Of a stretch of DNA of 64,000 nt, positions 25,595-37,239 are shown in pieces. How positions within the stretch are numbered: the first letter of the stretch is position 1; the number at the start of each line of letters is the position of its first letter. The notes under the pieces are model-generated. The model was given only the letters and a program-made list of their open reading frames with translations. It did not search any database and was not told the origin of the DNA. Source of the stretch: Pseudoalteromonas luteoviolacea B = ATCC 29581 (lineage in GTDB: Bacteria > Pseudomonadota > Gammaproteobacteria > Enterobacterales > Alteromonadaceae); the NCBI GenBank assembly GCA_000333235.1, contig CAPN01000032.1, positions 62,001 to 126,000 of the forward strand, in the 5' to 3' direction. The translations under genes were made by a program, and so were the position numbers.

Positions 25595-27130
25595 CTAATG
25601 ATAGAGGGTATCAATATACGATTTCGCAACATGTCCCCAAGCAAACCGACTTGATTTTGCGGCGCTGCGTATCGCGTTATACTTTTCTGGCTTCTCAACA
25701 CAATCATGAAGCGCGTTTGAAAATACATTTAGCATATTTTCAACTTGCTCCTCAAAATTATTACCTGCAAAACAATAACCTGATACCTCATGTTGAACTG
25801 TGTCTGCCAACCCGCCAACCTGATGGACCAAACAAGGTTGACCATCTCGCATCGCGAGCATTTGACTTATGCCACAAGGTTCAAAAGACGATGGCATTAA
25901 GAATAAATCGCCTAATTGATACAACATGTCTCCGAGGCCATTTCCATAACCGTTCAAAAACAACACATTCGGATTGCGCCCCATGACTTGAGTAAAGAGA
26001 TATTCGAGATGACCATCCCCAGAACCTAAAATGATCATTCGTCCTTTGTGTTGCGCCAAACGATTTGCGAGCTCATCAAGCGCAAGTTTGCTGTTATAAG
26101 GCTGTCTCAAGAGCAACGCTTTTTGGTCGGTTAATCGCCCTACACTCGTAACAAGGGGTCCTTCACTCGGTTCGCTCTGCCATTTTAGAATACGCTGATG
26201 CGCAAGATAATACGTTGTACGCAATTCTCCATATTTTGACATCCACTGAAACAACAGCGCTTCGGCCTGCAAGTAAAACGCACTCAGCGAAGTCGGTTTT
26301 ACTTCCCTTTCGTATTCACAGCCATTGATGATACCATGGAGCTTTCCCTTTTCAGCAGCGTGTTGCATGTCTATTTCAAGACGTTCACCACCAAAAAATC
26401 CTTCTTCGGGAATACTTTGACGCATGACTTCTTGCGCATAGGTCGGCGACACAACATGAACTTTGTCACACAAAACAATCCCCGCGCGCATTGGGTTATA
26501 ACAATGAGGCGCGTGATGATCGCAGATATAGCGACCATCATAACTTAACGTCGGAAACCATGCCTCAAGGCTTGATCCATCGCCTTTAAATGGCCTGACA
26601 CCTTGTAAAGCAAGATTATGGACAGTGTATACCAACTTAGTCTGCTTTAAACGATTAAAACGACCACTGTATTTCGCTAACACTGCCACCGTAGCCGCAT
26701 GCCAATCATGCAAATGCACTACATCTGCATTTGGGATCAATTGATGTTCTATAACCTCGCAAACTGCTGCACTAAAAAATGCATATTTACTTGCATCCGT
26801 TGCAAAAGGCCTGTCACCGCTGTCATTGCAATAAATTGCACCGCCATGCGAACTAAATAAAGAGTGGCCAATCACATATTGAGTAACAGAATCATCGGCG
26901 GAGGAAACGCGCCAAAGCGTTGCTGTTTCTAGGTGTTGGCGATAAGGCACACCAATATCGGCAACAAACTCACGATGCAATTCAACTTGGCCGTAATCCG
27001 GCACAATCACACTCACTTTTTGATCAAGCTTTGACAGTGCCGTTGGGATGTCTCTAACAACATCCGCAACACCACCTACCTTACAATTTGGCAGCTTATC
27101 ATTTTCAGCTGCCACCATAACTATGTGCAT
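25595..27130 (-). CDS. glgA: Glycogen synthase
   Basis: 511 residues, GT5 family: transfers glucose from ADP-glucose to the growing alpha-1,4-glucan. The N-terminal ADP-glucose loop is KVGGVADVV (a variant of the usual KTGGLADV), followed by HLHDWHAATVAVL, TVHNLALQG and INGCEYE; the C-terminal GT-B half has SVGRLTDQK and SSFEPCGISQMLAMRDGQPCLVHQVGGLADTV (residues about 418-450; landmark EPCGxxQ). Last gene of the glycogen operon, 10 bp after glgC. The variant loop and overall divergence suggest the Alteromonadales GlgA branch. Confidence 0.92.
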   Translation of the reverse strand: MHIVMVAAENDKLPNCKVGGVADVVRDIPTALSKLDQKVSVIVPDYGQVELHREFVADIGVPYRQHLETATLWRVSSADDSVTQYVIGHSLFSSHGGAIYCNDSGDRPFATDASKYAFFSAAVCEVIEHQLIPNADVVHLHDWHAATVAVLAKYSGRFNRLKQTKLVYTVHNLALQGVRPFKGDGSSLEAWFPTLSYDGRYICDHHAPHCYNPMRAGIVLCDKVHVVSPTYAQEVMRQSIPEEGFFGGERLEIDMQHAAEKGKLHGIINGCEYEREVKPTSLSAFYLQAEALLFQWMSKYGELRTTYYLAHQRILKWQSEPSEGPLVTSVGRLTDQKALLLRQPYNSKLALDELANRLAQHKGRMIILGSGDGHLEYLFTQVMGRNPNVLFLNGYGNGLGDMLYQLGDLFLMPSSFEPCGISQMLAMRDGQPCLVHQVGGLADTVQHEVSGYCFAGNNFEEQVENMLNVFSNALHDCVEKPEKYNAIRSAAKSSRFAWGHVAKSYIDTLYH

Positions 27131-27140
27131 ACCTAACCTA

Positions 27141-28433
27141 TTAGGCGCTCTTCAACGCTTTATCTTTCGACTTTGATTCAAAGTTATTTAGCATGTCTCT
27201 CGTTACGAGCACAATACCTTTTTTCGAGACTCTGAAGCCATTTCGTTTATCTTCTTCGGCATCATAACCGATACGAAGACCTTCTGGAATGTGGCAACTT
27301 CTATCTATTATTGCGTTTCGGATCTTACAATGTCTTTCAATGATCGCACCAGGTAACACTACAGACTTTTCAATTTCACAATAGGAATGGACATGTACGT
27401 TTGAAAACAGTAATGATTTACGTACAACTGAGCCTGAAATAATACACCCCCCTGAAACAGTCGAATCAACGGCCATACCACGACGATCGTCGTCATCGAA
27501 GATAAACTTCGCTGGTGGTAATTGTTCTTGATACGTCCAAATTGGCCATGAAGGATCGTACAGGTCTAGTTGTGGCTCTGGCATCACTAGTTCCATATTC
27601 GCCTCCCAAAACGAATCTAGTGTACCTACGTCACGCCAGTATGGTTGGCCTTCATGACGAGGATCTCTAAATGGGAAAGCAAAAACTTTATGCTCTTCAA
27701 TAATCGCAGGAATAATATCGTGACCAAAATCGCGGCCAGACCCTTCTTGATTAGCGTCTCGTTTTAACTGCTCAAATAGAAATTCCGTATTGAAAACGTA
27801 ATTTCCCATCGACGCTAAACACGTACCGGGTTTACCTGGGATCGACGTCGGTTCAGATGGCTTTTCATCAAAACGTCTAACTCGCTTTTCCTCATCTACC
27901 GTCATTACACCAAATGTGCCTGCCGCTTCTTCGCACGCAACTTCGATACAGCACACCGTCATATCTGCGCCAGTTTCAACGTGTTTTGCGATCAATGCAC
28001 CGTAGTCCATTCGATAAACATGGTCACCAGATAAGATCATGACATATTTAGGTAGCTCATGACGAATAATATCCATGTTTTGAAATACCGCATCTGCAGT
28101 ACCGCAATACCACTCATCACCATAGCGTTGTGATGCTGGCAGGATCTCGACTGACTCACCTAGTTCTTTCTTAAAGTGGCCCCATGCGCGATTGACATGT
28201 CGGATCAAGCTATGGGATTTGTACTGCGTGGCAATACCAACACGTCGTATTCCTGAATTAATGCAATTTGACAACGGAAAGTCGATAATACGATGTTTAC
28301 CTCCAAAATAGACTGCGGGTTTTGCACGCCAATTTGTTAACTCGTGCAGTCGTGAACCGCGGCCACCTGCTAGAATGAGCGCATAAGTGTCCTTGGTCAA
28401 ATTACTGATATATCTATTTGCGTAATTAGGCAT
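27141..28433 (-). CDS. glgC: Glucose-1-phosphate adenylyltransferase
   Basis: 430 residues. Makes ADP-glucose from ATP and glucose-1-phosphate, the committed step of glycogen synthesis. Nucleotide-binding [36 protein letters not shown] (about 36-56), catalytic [13 protein letters not shown] and a C-terminal left-handed beta helix. The frame extends to 28487 into glgP, but ATG at 28433 with GGAG 6 nt upstream is the best start; it leaves 32 bp after the glgP stop. Allosteric control as in other GlgC proteins is expected, not visible. Confidence 0.93.
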   Translation of the reverse strand: MPNYANRYISNLTKDTYALILAGGRGSRLHELTNWRAKPAVYFGGKHRIIDFPLSNCINSGIRRVGIATQYKSHSLIRHVNRAWGHFKKELGESVEILPASQRYGDEWYCGTADAVFQNMDIIRHELPKYVMILSGDHVYRMDYGALIAKHVETGADMTVCCIEVACEEAAGTFGVMTVDEEKRVRRFDEKPSEPTSIPGKPGTCLASMGNYVFNTEFLFEQLKRDANQEGSGRDFGHDIIPAIIEEHKVFAFPFRDPRHEGQPYWRDVGTLDSFWEANMELVMPEPQLDLYDPSWPIWTYQEQLPPAKFIFDDDDRRGMAVDSTVSGGCIISGSVVRKSLLFSNVHVHSYCEIEKSVVLPGAIIERHCKIRNAIIDRSCHIPEGLRIGYDAEEDKRNGFRVSKKGIVLVTRDMLNNFESKSKDKALKSA

Positions 28434-28465
28434 AAATTTCTCCATTATCCTGCTTTGCGTCATCA

Positions 28466-30973
28466 CTACATTGGTGACAACTGCCAAATTTCATCACTGT
28501 ATTGTTGAATTGTTCTATCACTTGAGAACTCGCCACTTGCCGCAGTATTTAGGATACTAATGCGAGTCCATGTTTCTTGGTTTAAATAAGTTTGGGCCGC
28601 AAGCTGCTGTTGTTCAACATAGCTAGTAAAGTCGTGCGCCACAATCCACGGATCGTTTGGACTTCGAATTGCATTGATAATGTCATCGAATAATCCCGGT
28701 TCAAACATATTAAAATGACCACTTTGAATTAGTTCCATAACCCGCTTTAAATTAGGATCGTTTTCAATTAATGCATTTGGATCGTAATTTTCTTTGATAC
28801 TAGGAACCTGTTCAGTTTGTGCCCCAAACAAGAAAAAGTTTTCTGCACCAACGGCTGCACGAATTTCAATGTTCGCGCCATCAAGGGTGCCAATGGTTAC
28901 CGCACCATTCATCATAAACTTCATGTTGCCTGTACCCGAAGCCTCTTTACCTGCGGTTGAAATTTGTTCAGATAAGTCAGTCGCTGGACAAATTACTTCC
29001 ATTGCAGACACGTTGTAATTAGGCAGAAAAGCAACGCGTAACAGGCCTTTGGTTCTCTCATCTTTGTTCACAACGTCTGCGACATTGTTGATCATTTTAA
29101 TGATCTTTTTGGCCATGTAATATCCTGGTGCAGCTTTACCGCCTAGCAGTACGCAGCGAGGCACAAAATCTTGCGTTTCACCACGGATAATACGGTCGTA
29201 GAGGTGAACAACATGCAACAAGTTTAAGAGCTGACGTTTGTATTCATGGATCCGTTTAACTTGAACATCGAACATCATTGCTGCATCAAATTCAATGCCG
29301 GTTCTGTCTTTTACAAACTCACACAATCTTTGCTTATTCTCTTTTTTAACTAACTGCCACTGAGATTGAAACGACTTATCATCAAAATAACGACGCAAAT
29401 TAACAATGTTACTAAAATCCCTCACCCACTCATCACCAATCTTGCTATTAATTAAATTAGCAAGTGCAGGATTACATTGCGCAAGCCACCGTCTTGGCGT
29501 CACGCCATTGGTTTTATTGTTAAATTTATTTGGCCATAGATCGTAAAAATCTTTAAACAAGCCTTTTTCAAGTAAATCTGTATGCAGTGCTGCTACGCCA
29601 TTCACTGAAAATGAACCAACGATTGCCAAATACGCCATTCGAACATGCTGTACAGGCCCTTCTTCAATAATGGACAATTTACGCTGCATCTCTGTATCAC
29701 CTGGCCAGTGACGAGCAACTTCTAACAAAAATCGCGCATTTATCTCAAATATAATTTCAAGTAAGCGCGGTAGCAACTTCGCAAACAATGGTACTGACCA
29801 ACGCTCTAACGCTTCTGGTAATAGCGTGTGGTTTGTATATGCCATTGTTTTTGTGACAATATTCCATGCTTTTTGCCAATCCAATTCATATTCATCTACC
29901 AACAATCGCATCAATTCTGCGACAGCGATGCTTGGATGCGTGTCATTGAGTTGAAAGACATGGTACTTTTCGAAATCATCAAAGTTATGCCCATTTTGAT
30001 TTACCCACGTAAGTAAAATATCTTGCAGGCTGGCGCTTGATAGAAAATACTGTTGCCGCAAACGAAGCTCTTTGCCATTTTCACTTGAATCATTTGGATA
30101 AAGCACCATGGTGATCTGCTCCGCCAAATTCTTCTCAGCTACGGCCTCTGAGTAGCTGCCTGAATTAAATTCTGTTAAGTCAAACTCATCCGTTGCCTCT
30201 GATTTCCATAAACGTAAGGTGTTTACTACATCATTTTTATAACCTGGAATTGGTACATCATAAGGAACGGCGAGCACGTCTTGCGTATTCGCCCACACTC
30301 GATGCTCTCTTCCACTTTTATCTTTGTGGATTTCTACATGACCGAAAAATTTCACTCTCACCGCTTGTTCAGGCGCACTGAGCTCCCATGGATGGCCTTC
30401 ACGAAGCCAATTGTCAGGCTGTTCCATTTGGTGCCCGTTTTCAATCGATTGATTAAACATCCCGTATTCGTATCGAATACCATAGCCAAGAACAGGTAAC
30501 CCTAACGTTGCGCAGCTATCTAAGAAACACGCTGCGAGTCTTCCCAAACCACCATTACCTAAACCGGCATCATGTTCAGCATCTTGAACTTCTTCGAGTG
30601 TCGTGCAGTATTGTTGCAGCGCTTCTCTTGTGGTTTGAGTTAAATCAAGGTTAAGTAATGCATTACTCAGTGCCCTGCCCATCAAAAACTCAAGTGATAA
30701 ATAAGCGGCTTTTCTTGTTTTTTTTGCTTTAAGGTGTTTTTTCGTCGCACGACAACGAGCAACTAAACGATCACGAATTGTCAGAGCTAAGGCGTGATAT
30801 AAATACAGATGAGACTCACCTACTTTGTCTCGACCTAACGTGTAGTAAAAATGCCTCGTAAGGTCATCTGCTAGCGTATTTTCATCGATTTTAGGCGCAT
30901 CTTGCCAGTGTTTAACAACACATACTGCACCATTACTACTATCTTGAGATTTCACTGGGGTTTTATTACTCAT
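28466..30973 (-). CDS. glgP: Glycogen phosphorylase
   Basis: 835 residues, GT35: phosphorolysis of alpha-1,4-glucan to glucose-1-phosphate. Landmarks are the N-terminal [55 protein letters not shown] and the PLP-lysine region [25 protein letters not shown] (about 663-687; Lys in GNMKFMMNG). Normal length. Starts inside the last 4 bp of glgX (ATGA). Confidence 0.95.
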   Translation of the reverse strand: MSNKTPVKSQDSSNGAVCVVKHWQDAPKIDENTLADDLTRHFYYTLGRDKVGESHLYLYHALALTIRDRLVARCRATKKHLKAKKTRKAAYLSLEFLMGRALSNALLNLDLTQTTREALQQYCTTLEEVQDAEHDAGLGNGGLGRLAACFLDSCATLGLPVLGYGIRYEYGMFNQSIENGHQMEQPDNWLREGHPWELSAPEQAVRVKFFGHVEIHKDKSGREHRVWANTQDVLAVPYDVPIPGYKNDVVNTLRLWKSEATDEFDLTEFNSGSYSEAVAEKNLAEQITMVLYPNDSSENGKELRLRQQYFLSSASLQDILLTWVNQNGHNFDDFEKYHVFQLNDTHPSIAVAELMRLLVDEYELDWQKAWNIVTKTMAYTNHTLLPEALERWSVPLFAKLLPRLLEIIFEINARFLLEVARHWPGDTEMQRKLSIIEEGPVQHVRMAYLAIVGSFSVNGVAALHTDLLEKGLFKDFYDLWPNKFNNKTNGVTPRRWLAQCNPALANLINSKIGDEWVRDFSNIVNLRRYFDDKSFQSQWQLVKKENKQRLCEFVKDRTGIEFDAAMMFDVQVKRIHEYKRQLLNLLHVVHLYDRIIRGETQDFVPRCVLLGGKAAPGYYMAKKIIKMINNVADVVNKDERTKGLLRVAFLPNYNVSAMEVICPATDLSEQISTAGKEASGTGNMKFMMNGAVTIGTLDGANIEIRAAVGAENFFLFGAQTEQVPSIKENYDPNALIENDPNLKRVMELIQSGHFNMFEPGLFDDIINAIRSPNDPWIVAHDFTSYVEQQQLAAQTYLNQETWTRISILNTAASGEFSSDRTIQQYSDEIWQLSPM

Positions 30974-33012
30974 GTTCTTTCCTCATTCTTTGCGATGAAA
31001 ACCCAACTACTTTTTTCACTTAACACTAAATTAGATAAATCATTAACAGAACTGGAATTACAGCTGCTTAGCGCAAACCGCCAGGAAGCGTTAACCGGGC
31101 AATCTGGTAAGATCATTTGCACAGGTTTGTCACTACCATTCAGTCCTATTAACACCGCTTGCTGCAATTTTTTATCAATTAACGCACAAAACAGCCATTT
31201 TCGATGTGATTCGTGCCAGTTATCCTGAACCATTTGCTCCCCACGTTCGGTGTACCATAAGACACCAAAGCGGTTATCATTTGGATGAACAAAAAATGGA
31301 TTTGAAAACAAAGAGAACTGGCGACGTAATTGAAGAAGATCCCGAATAAAAAAGCTCAAACTATGACCGCGATGAGAATTAGTCCAAGCGAGCCAACTGG
31401 TGACATTATCTTGGCAATAAGCATTGTTATTGCCGCTTTGTGAATGGCCAAACTCACTGCCCGCACTTATCATCGGAACGCCTTTAGACAATAACAACGT
31501 CAACAACGCATTCTTTTGCATCTTTAAGCGCAGCGCGACGACACGAGGATCAGCAGAAAACCCCTCTACACCGCAATTAAACGAATAATTGTCGCTGTGC
31601 CCATCCCGATTTTGCTCGCCGTTCGCTTCATTATGCTTGTGTTCATAACTCACCCAATCGGCAAGCGTATAGCCATCATGACTAGTAATAAAATTAATAC
31701 TATTCAGTGGCCCTCGCAAATTATGCTCAAACACATCGTTAGAACCATGGATACGTTTTGCAAGTTCCGCAAGCGTATCTTCATCACCACGCCAAAAACG
31801 ACGTACACAATCTCGGTATTTATCATTCCATTCTCGCCATGGCGCTGGATACGCCCCAAGCTGATAACCTCCTGGTCCAATATCCCACGGTTCTGCAATC
31901 AATTTACATTTTTGTAAAACAGGATCTTGTCCAACAGCTTGTAGAAAAGCATGCTGAGCATTAAAGCCATGCGTATTTCTCGCTAAAATACTCGCTAAAT
32001 CAAAACGAAATCCATCTACCCCCATCGTTTCCACCCAATAGCGTAAACTATCCAGTATCAGGCGTAGTGTGATGGGATGATCAATATTAAGTGTGTTCCC
32101 ACAACCTGTATCATTAATATAACGAGCAGAGCCGCCGTTAACCGTTCGATAATAGGCTGTATTGTCAAATCCTTTAAAGCACAACGTAGGACCATCAATT
32201 CCAGCTTCTGCCGTATGGTTGTAAACCACATCAAGAATGACCTCAATATTGGCACTGTGGAACTTTTTCACCATCAATTGGAATTCACTAACGTCGTCGT
32301 TACTTAAATAGTGTTTGTGAGGAACAAAAAATGACAGCGTGTTATAGCCCCAATAGTTTTGTAAGCCTTTTGTCGTTAAGAATTGCTCGCTGATAAATGC
32401 ATGACTAGGTAATAACTCAACCGCCGTCACGCCTAAATGCTTTAAATGGTCGATAAAGGCGTCACTGCACAAGCCTAAGAACTTACCTCGATGTTCTTTT
32501 TTAACGTCTAAATTACGGAACGTCGAGCCTTTCACATGAACCTCATAAATGAGCGTTTTAGCCCACGGATTATTTGGTTTTACTCCATCATATTTTGCCA
32601 ACCATTTTACTTTACTTTTTGGCATGTCAATGGCGTTATCCATCGTGTTAATAACACCCACTGGTAAGTGGCAAAAATGACGTTCGCTCCACGTAAACTC
32701 ACCATGAAAATCTGTTGCATAAGGATCAAGTAGTAACTTGTTATAGTTGAATAATAACCCTTGCTCTGGTTCAAATGGCCCATCGACCCGATAGCCATAA
32801 AGCGCACCTTGTGCCAAAGGTGTTACCCGTATGCTCCAAATTCCGCCTTCGTGTTTAACACAAGGGATCTGGGCTATTTCACTGTGACCACTGCCATCAA
32901 ATAAGCATAACGTCACCCGAGTTGCTTTGGGTGCAAAAACAGCAAAATTAACTCCGTCTTGCCATGGACTCGTACCCAGTGGTCTAGGAACACCTCGAAC
33001 TGCCTTTACCAT
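30970..33012 (-). CDS. glgX: Glycogen debranching enzyme, GlgX/isoamylase type
   Basis: 680 residues, GH13 subfamily 11: cleaves alpha-1,6 branches left after phosphorylase action. N-terminal CBM48 (GTSPWQDGVNFAVFAPKATRV), catalytic barrel with VILDVVYNHTAE, the nucleophile Asp in VDGFRFDLAS, acid Glu in LIAEPWDIG and FITSHDGYTL. Overlaps glgP by 4 bp and lies 2 bp after glgB, so tightly coupled. Confidence 0.94.
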   Translation of the reverse strand: MVKAVRGVPRPLGTSPWQDGVNFAVFAPKATRVTLCLFDGSGHSEIAQIPCVKHEGGIWSIRVTPLAQGALYGYRVDGPFEPEQGLLFNYNKLLLDPYATDFHGEFTWSERHFCHLPVGVINTMDNAIDMPKSKVKWLAKYDGVKPNNPWAKTLIYEVHVKGSTFRNLDVKKEHRGKFLGLCSDAFIDHLKHLGVTAVELLPSHAFISEQFLTTKGLQNYWGYNTLSFFVPHKHYLSNDDVSEFQLMVKKFHSANIEVILDVVYNHTAEAGIDGPTLCFKGFDNTAYYRTVNGGSARYINDTGCGNTLNIDHPITLRLILDSLRYWVETMGVDGFRFDLASILARNTHGFNAQHAFLQAVGQDPVLQKCKLIAEPWDIGPGGYQLGAYPAPWREWNDKYRDCVRRFWRGDEDTLAELAKRIHGSNDVFEHNLRGPLNSINFITSHDGYTLADWVSYEHKHNEANGEQNRDGHSDNYSFNCGVEGFSADPRVVALRLKMQKNALLTLLLSKGVPMISAGSEFGHSQSGNNNAYCQDNVTSWLAWTNSHRGHSLSFFIRDLLQLRRQFSLFSNPFFVHPNDNRFGVLWYTERGEQMVQDNWHESHRKWLFCALIDKKLQQAVLIGLNGSDKPVQMILPDCPVNASWRFALSSCNSSSVNDLSNLVLSEKSSWVFIAKNEERT

Positions 33013-33014
33013 AT

Positions 33015-35243
33015 CTAGCCTGCTACTTTACGCAAATATATAGTCGATAATGGTCCAATACTTATCTCGATACTGTGTTCAAATCCATGTGAATCAATCG
33101 AATTGGTCTTTACCAATTGCTGTTTAGAACCGACAACACTAATCCCTGAGCCATAGAACTTTTCGTTATCCGTATTAAGAATAACTTCATACACACCGGC
33201 ATTAGGTACCCCTAAACGAAACCCGTGATGTACTGTGGGAGTAAAGTTAGCGATAACGACAACATTTTCGAGTGCAGATTTACCAAAACGCACGAAGCTC
33301 AAAATGCTTTGTTCCGCATTTTGACAATCAATCCACTTAAATCCACCTGGTTTCGTGTCATTTTCATAAAGTGCAGGGACCTGGCAATACAAAGTGTTAA
33401 GCGTTTTAATTAACTCGAAGTTAGCACGATGCGGTTTACTCTCTAGTAAATCCCAATTCAGCTGCGTATCGTGAGCCCACTCTTCTCGCTGAGCCAATTC
33501 GGATCCCATAAACAACAACTTTTTCCCAGGATGGGCATACATAAAAGCATAGTAGGCTCGTAAATTTGCAAATTGCTGCCAATCGTCACCGGGCATTTTG
33601 CTAAGTAATGCGCCTTTTCCATGCACTACTTCATCGTGACTTAGCGGTAAAATATAGTTTTCACTATACGCGTAAGCCATTGAAAAGGTGATTTCGTGAT
33701 GATGGTATTTTCGATGTACAGGGTCTCGTTTCATGTAGGACAAGGTGTCGTTCATCCACCCCATATTCCACTTAAAACCAAAACCTAAGCCATTAAATTC
33801 TGTTGGTGCAGTTACACCAGGCCACGCCGTTGACTCTTCTGCTACCATCATGACGTGTCCACAATTTGCGTAACTTCGAGCGTTCACTTTTTTCAAGCAA
33901 GCAATTGCCCCTAAGTTTTCTCTTCCTCCGAAACAATTGGGGATCCACTCCCCTTCTTTTCGTGAGTAATCTAAATAAAGCATGGACGCTACAGCATCAA
34001 CGCGCAGCCCATCAATATGAAACTCTTTTAGCCAAAACAATGCATTAGCTAGAAGATATGACTGCACTTCAGGTCTATCATAGTTATAAATATAGGTATT
34101 CCAATCTGGGTGAAAACCCTGACGAGCGTCGGCATGCTCATAAAGATGTGTACCATCAAATTGATGTAAGCCTTGTGGATCCGACGGAAAATGGCCAGGC
34201 ACCCAATCAATTATAAGCCCCAATCCTGAATCGTGACACGCATCGACAAAATAGCTAAAATCCTCCACACTACCAAAACGACTTGTCGGCGCGAAAAGGC
34301 CAACTGGTTGATATCCCCAAGAACCATCAAAAGGGTATTCACTAATTGGCATTACTTGAAGATGCGTAAATCCAAGCGACTTTACGTAAGGGATCAGATC
34401 ATCAGCCATCTCTCGATAGGTCAAATAACGATTGCCTTCTAATTCACGACGTTTCCAACTTCCTAAATGAACTTCATAAATTGCAATAGGTGCATCTACG
34501 GCATTTGCAGCTTTTCGACCCTCAAACCACTTTTCATCGCGTATTTTAACTGGGACAAGCGGTTGTACTAACGATGCCGTACCTGGAGATTGTTCCATTT
34601 TAAAAGCGTATGGATCCGCTTTTTCAAGGTGTTTGTGCTCATTGGTAAAAATCGCGTATTTGTAAGCCTCATCTTTACCTACATCAGGTATGAACAACTC
34701 CCAAATCCCGGATGCTGGATGTAAACGCATAGGGTGAGCCGTTTTATTCCATCCATTAAAATGTCCTATCACCGAAACTGCTTTAGCGTTCGGTGCCCAC
34801 ACACTAAATCGACAACCTAATATGCCATCTAACTCAATAATATGAGCACCAAGCAAGCGATAACTATTTTCCAAATTTCCTTCGTTAAACAAATACAAAT
34901 CTTGTTCATGTAACGTTGAATTGAATTGATAAGGATCGACAACATCAATGCAAGCGCTGCCATAATCGACTTGAAGTTTGTATGGGGCAGACGCTAATTC
35001 GTTTGGAATTAAAGCGCAAAAAAGCGCACTTTTACTTATTTGTGTAGATTTAAATAGCTTATCTCCAAATACAAAATCAACTTTGATCGCGGTTGGTAGA
35101 TAAACACGGACAATACATTGCCGATGATTGACTTGATGAACACCTAAAAAAGCAAATGGATCACTGCATCTGGCATTTGCTAACGCATCCAGAGTTTGTT
35201 TGGTTGTTTCACATTCTGGAATCATTACTGCTGTATTAGTCAT
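33015..35243 (-). CDS. glgB: 1,4-alpha-glucan branching enzyme
   Basis: 742 residues, GH13: introduces alpha-1,6 branches. N1 and CBM48 domains (about 1-230), then the barrel with QVMPISEYPFDGSWGYQ, nucleophile in GLRVDAVASMLYLDYSR, MVAEESTAWP and PLSHDEVVHGK, with a C-terminal all-beta domain. Its start overlaps the malQ end by 8 bp. Confidence 0.95.
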   Translation of the reverse strand: MTNTAVMIPECETTKQTLDALANARCSDPFAFLGVHQVNHRQCIVRVYLPTAIKVDFVFGDKLFKSTQISKSALFCALIPNELASAPYKLQVDYGSACIDVVDPYQFNSTLHEQDLYLFNEGNLENSYRLLGAHIIELDGILGCRFSVWAPNAKAVSVIGHFNGWNKTAHPMRLHPASGIWELFIPDVGKDEAYKYAIFTNEHKHLEKADPYAFKMEQSPGTASLVQPLVPVKIRDEKWFEGRKAANAVDAPIAIYEVHLGSWKRRELEGNRYLTYREMADDLIPYVKSLGFTHLQVMPISEYPFDGSWGYQPVGLFAPTSRFGSVEDFSYFVDACHDSGLGLIIDWVPGHFPSDPQGLHQFDGTHLYEHADARQGFHPDWNTYIYNYDRPEVQSYLLANALFWLKEFHIDGLRVDAVASMLYLDYSRKEGEWIPNCFGGRENLGAIACLKKVNARSYANCGHVMMVAEESTAWPGVTAPTEFNGLGFGFKWNMGWMNDTLSYMKRDPVHRKYHHHEITFSMAYAYSENYILPLSHDEVVHGKGALLSKMPGDDWQQFANLRAYYAFMYAHPGKKLLFMGSELAQREEWAHDTQLNWDLLESKPHRANFELIKTLNTLYCQVPALYENDTKPGGFKWIDCQNAEQSILSFVRFGKSALENVVVIANFTPTVHHGFRLGVPNAGVYEVILNTDNEKFYGSGISVVGSKQQLVKTNSIDSHGFEHSIEISIGPLSTIYLRKVAG

Positions 35244-37227
35244 TAACCATCCTTAAACTCTTTATTTCTGTAAGCAGCGACTTTTTATTCTTCATTATTG
35301 TCGTTACGGAATGCTGTAATTTTCGACGCCAATTTGGGTACTCTAAATTAGTGCCCGGAATATTTACCGGTGCCAACGCTTCATCGAGATCGTCCAATTG
35401 AACTGTAAGCCATTTTGCGCCACTTGCACTTAAGACAAATAACAACCGCTGATAAACTTGCGAAGCAGGACTGTTAGCGTTTAATTGGGCATCGCTATGC
35501 CATCCTAGCCATGAACACAGTTTTTCTTTTTCAATCTGCCGTTCTTTCTTAAGCTCTTCACACTTCACATCGTCGATTAATTGGAAGTGCAATTTAGTTT
35601 TAATGTCTTCGTTTTGCCACCAGCCGAAAAACGGTGGCACATCATGATTAGCAACCATTAACAATGAATCTTTTCGATAAGACTTCGGGTCGACAAACTG
35701 ACCGCTGTGGTCTTTTTCAAAATAAAACAGAATATTCGAAAATATGTTGGCTTCATCTAACGCCGTGCGCACTTCGGGCGGAACAACACCTAAATCTTCG
35801 CCAATTAACATGGCACATCGTAAATGGGATTCTATTTTCAGTATTGCCAACAAGTTGTCGAAGGGGTAGTAAATGTAACAGCCAGACCGCTCTCCATGTG
35901 CAAGTGAAAAACACCACCATAAACGCCGTATTGCCATCACATGATCGATACGAAGCGCACCAACATCCGCTAAATTTTGACGGATTAATCGTTTAAAATA
36001 GGCAAAATTATTTTTTTTCATTCTTTGCGGATCGGGGGCAGGTAAACCCCAATCTTGGCCATTTTCAGCCCAAGGATCGGGTGGAGCCCCTACATTAGCA
36101 CCAAGTGCGAACACGTCGAAATACTCTTGATATTCTTTACCATCATCCGCGCATCCAACGGCTAAATCATTAACCAATCCAATCGCCATGCCTTTCTCAA
36201 TTGCAAGAGATTGGCACGCTTTCAATTGCAACTTCGCTAACCACTGTTGAAAGGCATCGGGCTCCAATATAGTTTGGCCAGGTGCTAATTTGGCATCAAA
36301 CCAGTCTGAGTACTGCTCAACACTAAGCCGTTTAAGATCGGAAGATGCATCACAATAAGCTTGGTACAGCAGGGCTAAAGCGCTGAACTTCAGCTCAGAC
36401 ACCGCCGTGTAGTTAATCATTGTCGAAGTAATAATCGACTTTTTTTGTAGTGCATTTATTTCTTCGAATAATTTTTCGTTTTTATGAACACCTAAATATT
36501 CACATCCATGAAACACATCGATGTAAAGCGGGTTTAAAAAACAACGATGACTTGGGCTATAAGGACTCGCACGCTCTGGCTGATTAGGGAAAAGCTCATG
36601 CAATGGGTTTAATAAAATAAAATCAAATGAATCAGCACAAACTGCGATTAACGTTCGCAGCGCTGCAAAATCGCCTATTCCAAATGAATTTTCTTCATTC
36701 AAAGTATACAACTGAATTGACAGACCAAGTCGTTTTTGAGTGTCCTTTAAGTAAAACGCGCTTTGGGGAACAACCCAAATTTCAGTTTGACTCGTTTTAC
36801 CTAAAATGGTTATGTTGGCCTGATGATAACCAACCGGTAACGCATTTATTTTTATACCAACTTCAACATAGCGAATACCTTGATAATGATATTCACCAAA
36901 ACAATGCATTTGAGGTTGTGAAGTTTGCACATTACCATCAGTCAGTTCAACGGTAACATTTGTGTGTGCTTGAGCCTCTGGTAACTTAATTTTAAGTAAG
37001 AAGTCGTCACTCGAGACAAGCGAAATCGACGGCACGCCATTTACCCAGCTCGCGATATCTAGTTCAAAATTATGGCGTTCGATGGCGCTGGCATCATCCA
37101 CAGCGACTTCACAACATTCTAGCGCTTTTAAGCGTGTTTCATGGGAGAACACAACATGTTCACCAGTATATTTGATGAACTCATTGCCAACGCCATGCAA
37201 ATACATAGCTTGTTCGACTCTATCCAT
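35236..37227 (-). CDS. malQ: 4-alpha-glucanotransferase (amylomaltase)
   Basis: 663 residues, GH77: disproportionates maltodextrins by transferring 4-alpha-glucan segments; here likely recycles the short oligosaccharides released by GlgX. Landmarks NSFGIGDF, ASPYSPSHRCFLNPLYID, GLVNDLAVGC, ADVGALRIDHVMAIRRLWW, IGEDLGVVPPEV and VANHDVPPFFGWW. N-terminal extension of about 150 residues, as in E. coli MalQ. Second gene of the operon, 12 bp after the small CBM48 gene. Confidence 0.92.
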   Translation of the reverse strand: MDRVEQAMYLHGVGNEFIKYTGEHVVFSHETRLKALECCEVAVDDASAIERHNFELDIASWVNGVPSISLVSSDDFLLKIKLPEAQAHTNVTVELTDGNVQTSQPQMHCFGEYHYQGIRYVEVGIKINALPVGYHQANITILGKTSQTEIWVVPQSAFYLKDTQKRLGLSIQLYTLNEENSFGIGDFAALRTLIAVCADSFDFILLNPLHELFPNQPERASPYSPSHRCFLNPLYIDVFHGCEYLGVHKNEKLFEEINALQKKSIITSTMINYTAVSELKFSALALLYQAYCDASSDLKRLSVEQYSDWFDAKLAPGQTILEPDAFQQWLAKLQLKACQSLAIEKGMAIGLVNDLAVGCADDGKEYQEYFDVFALGANVGAPPDPWAENGQDWGLPAPDPQRMKKNNFAYFKRLIRQNLADVGALRIDHVMAIRRLWWCFSLAHGERSGCYIYYPFDNLLAILKIESHLRCAMLIGEDLGVVPPEVRTALDEANIFSNILFYFEKDHSGQFVDPKSYRKDSLLMVANHDVPPFFGWWQNEDIKTKLHFQLIDDVKCEELKKERQIEKEKLCSWLGWHSDAQLNANSPASQVYQRLLFVLSASGAKWLTVQLDDLDEALAPVNIPGTNLEYPNWRRKLQHSVTTIMKNKKSLLTEIKSLRMVND

Positions 37228-37239
37228 TTATGAGCCTTA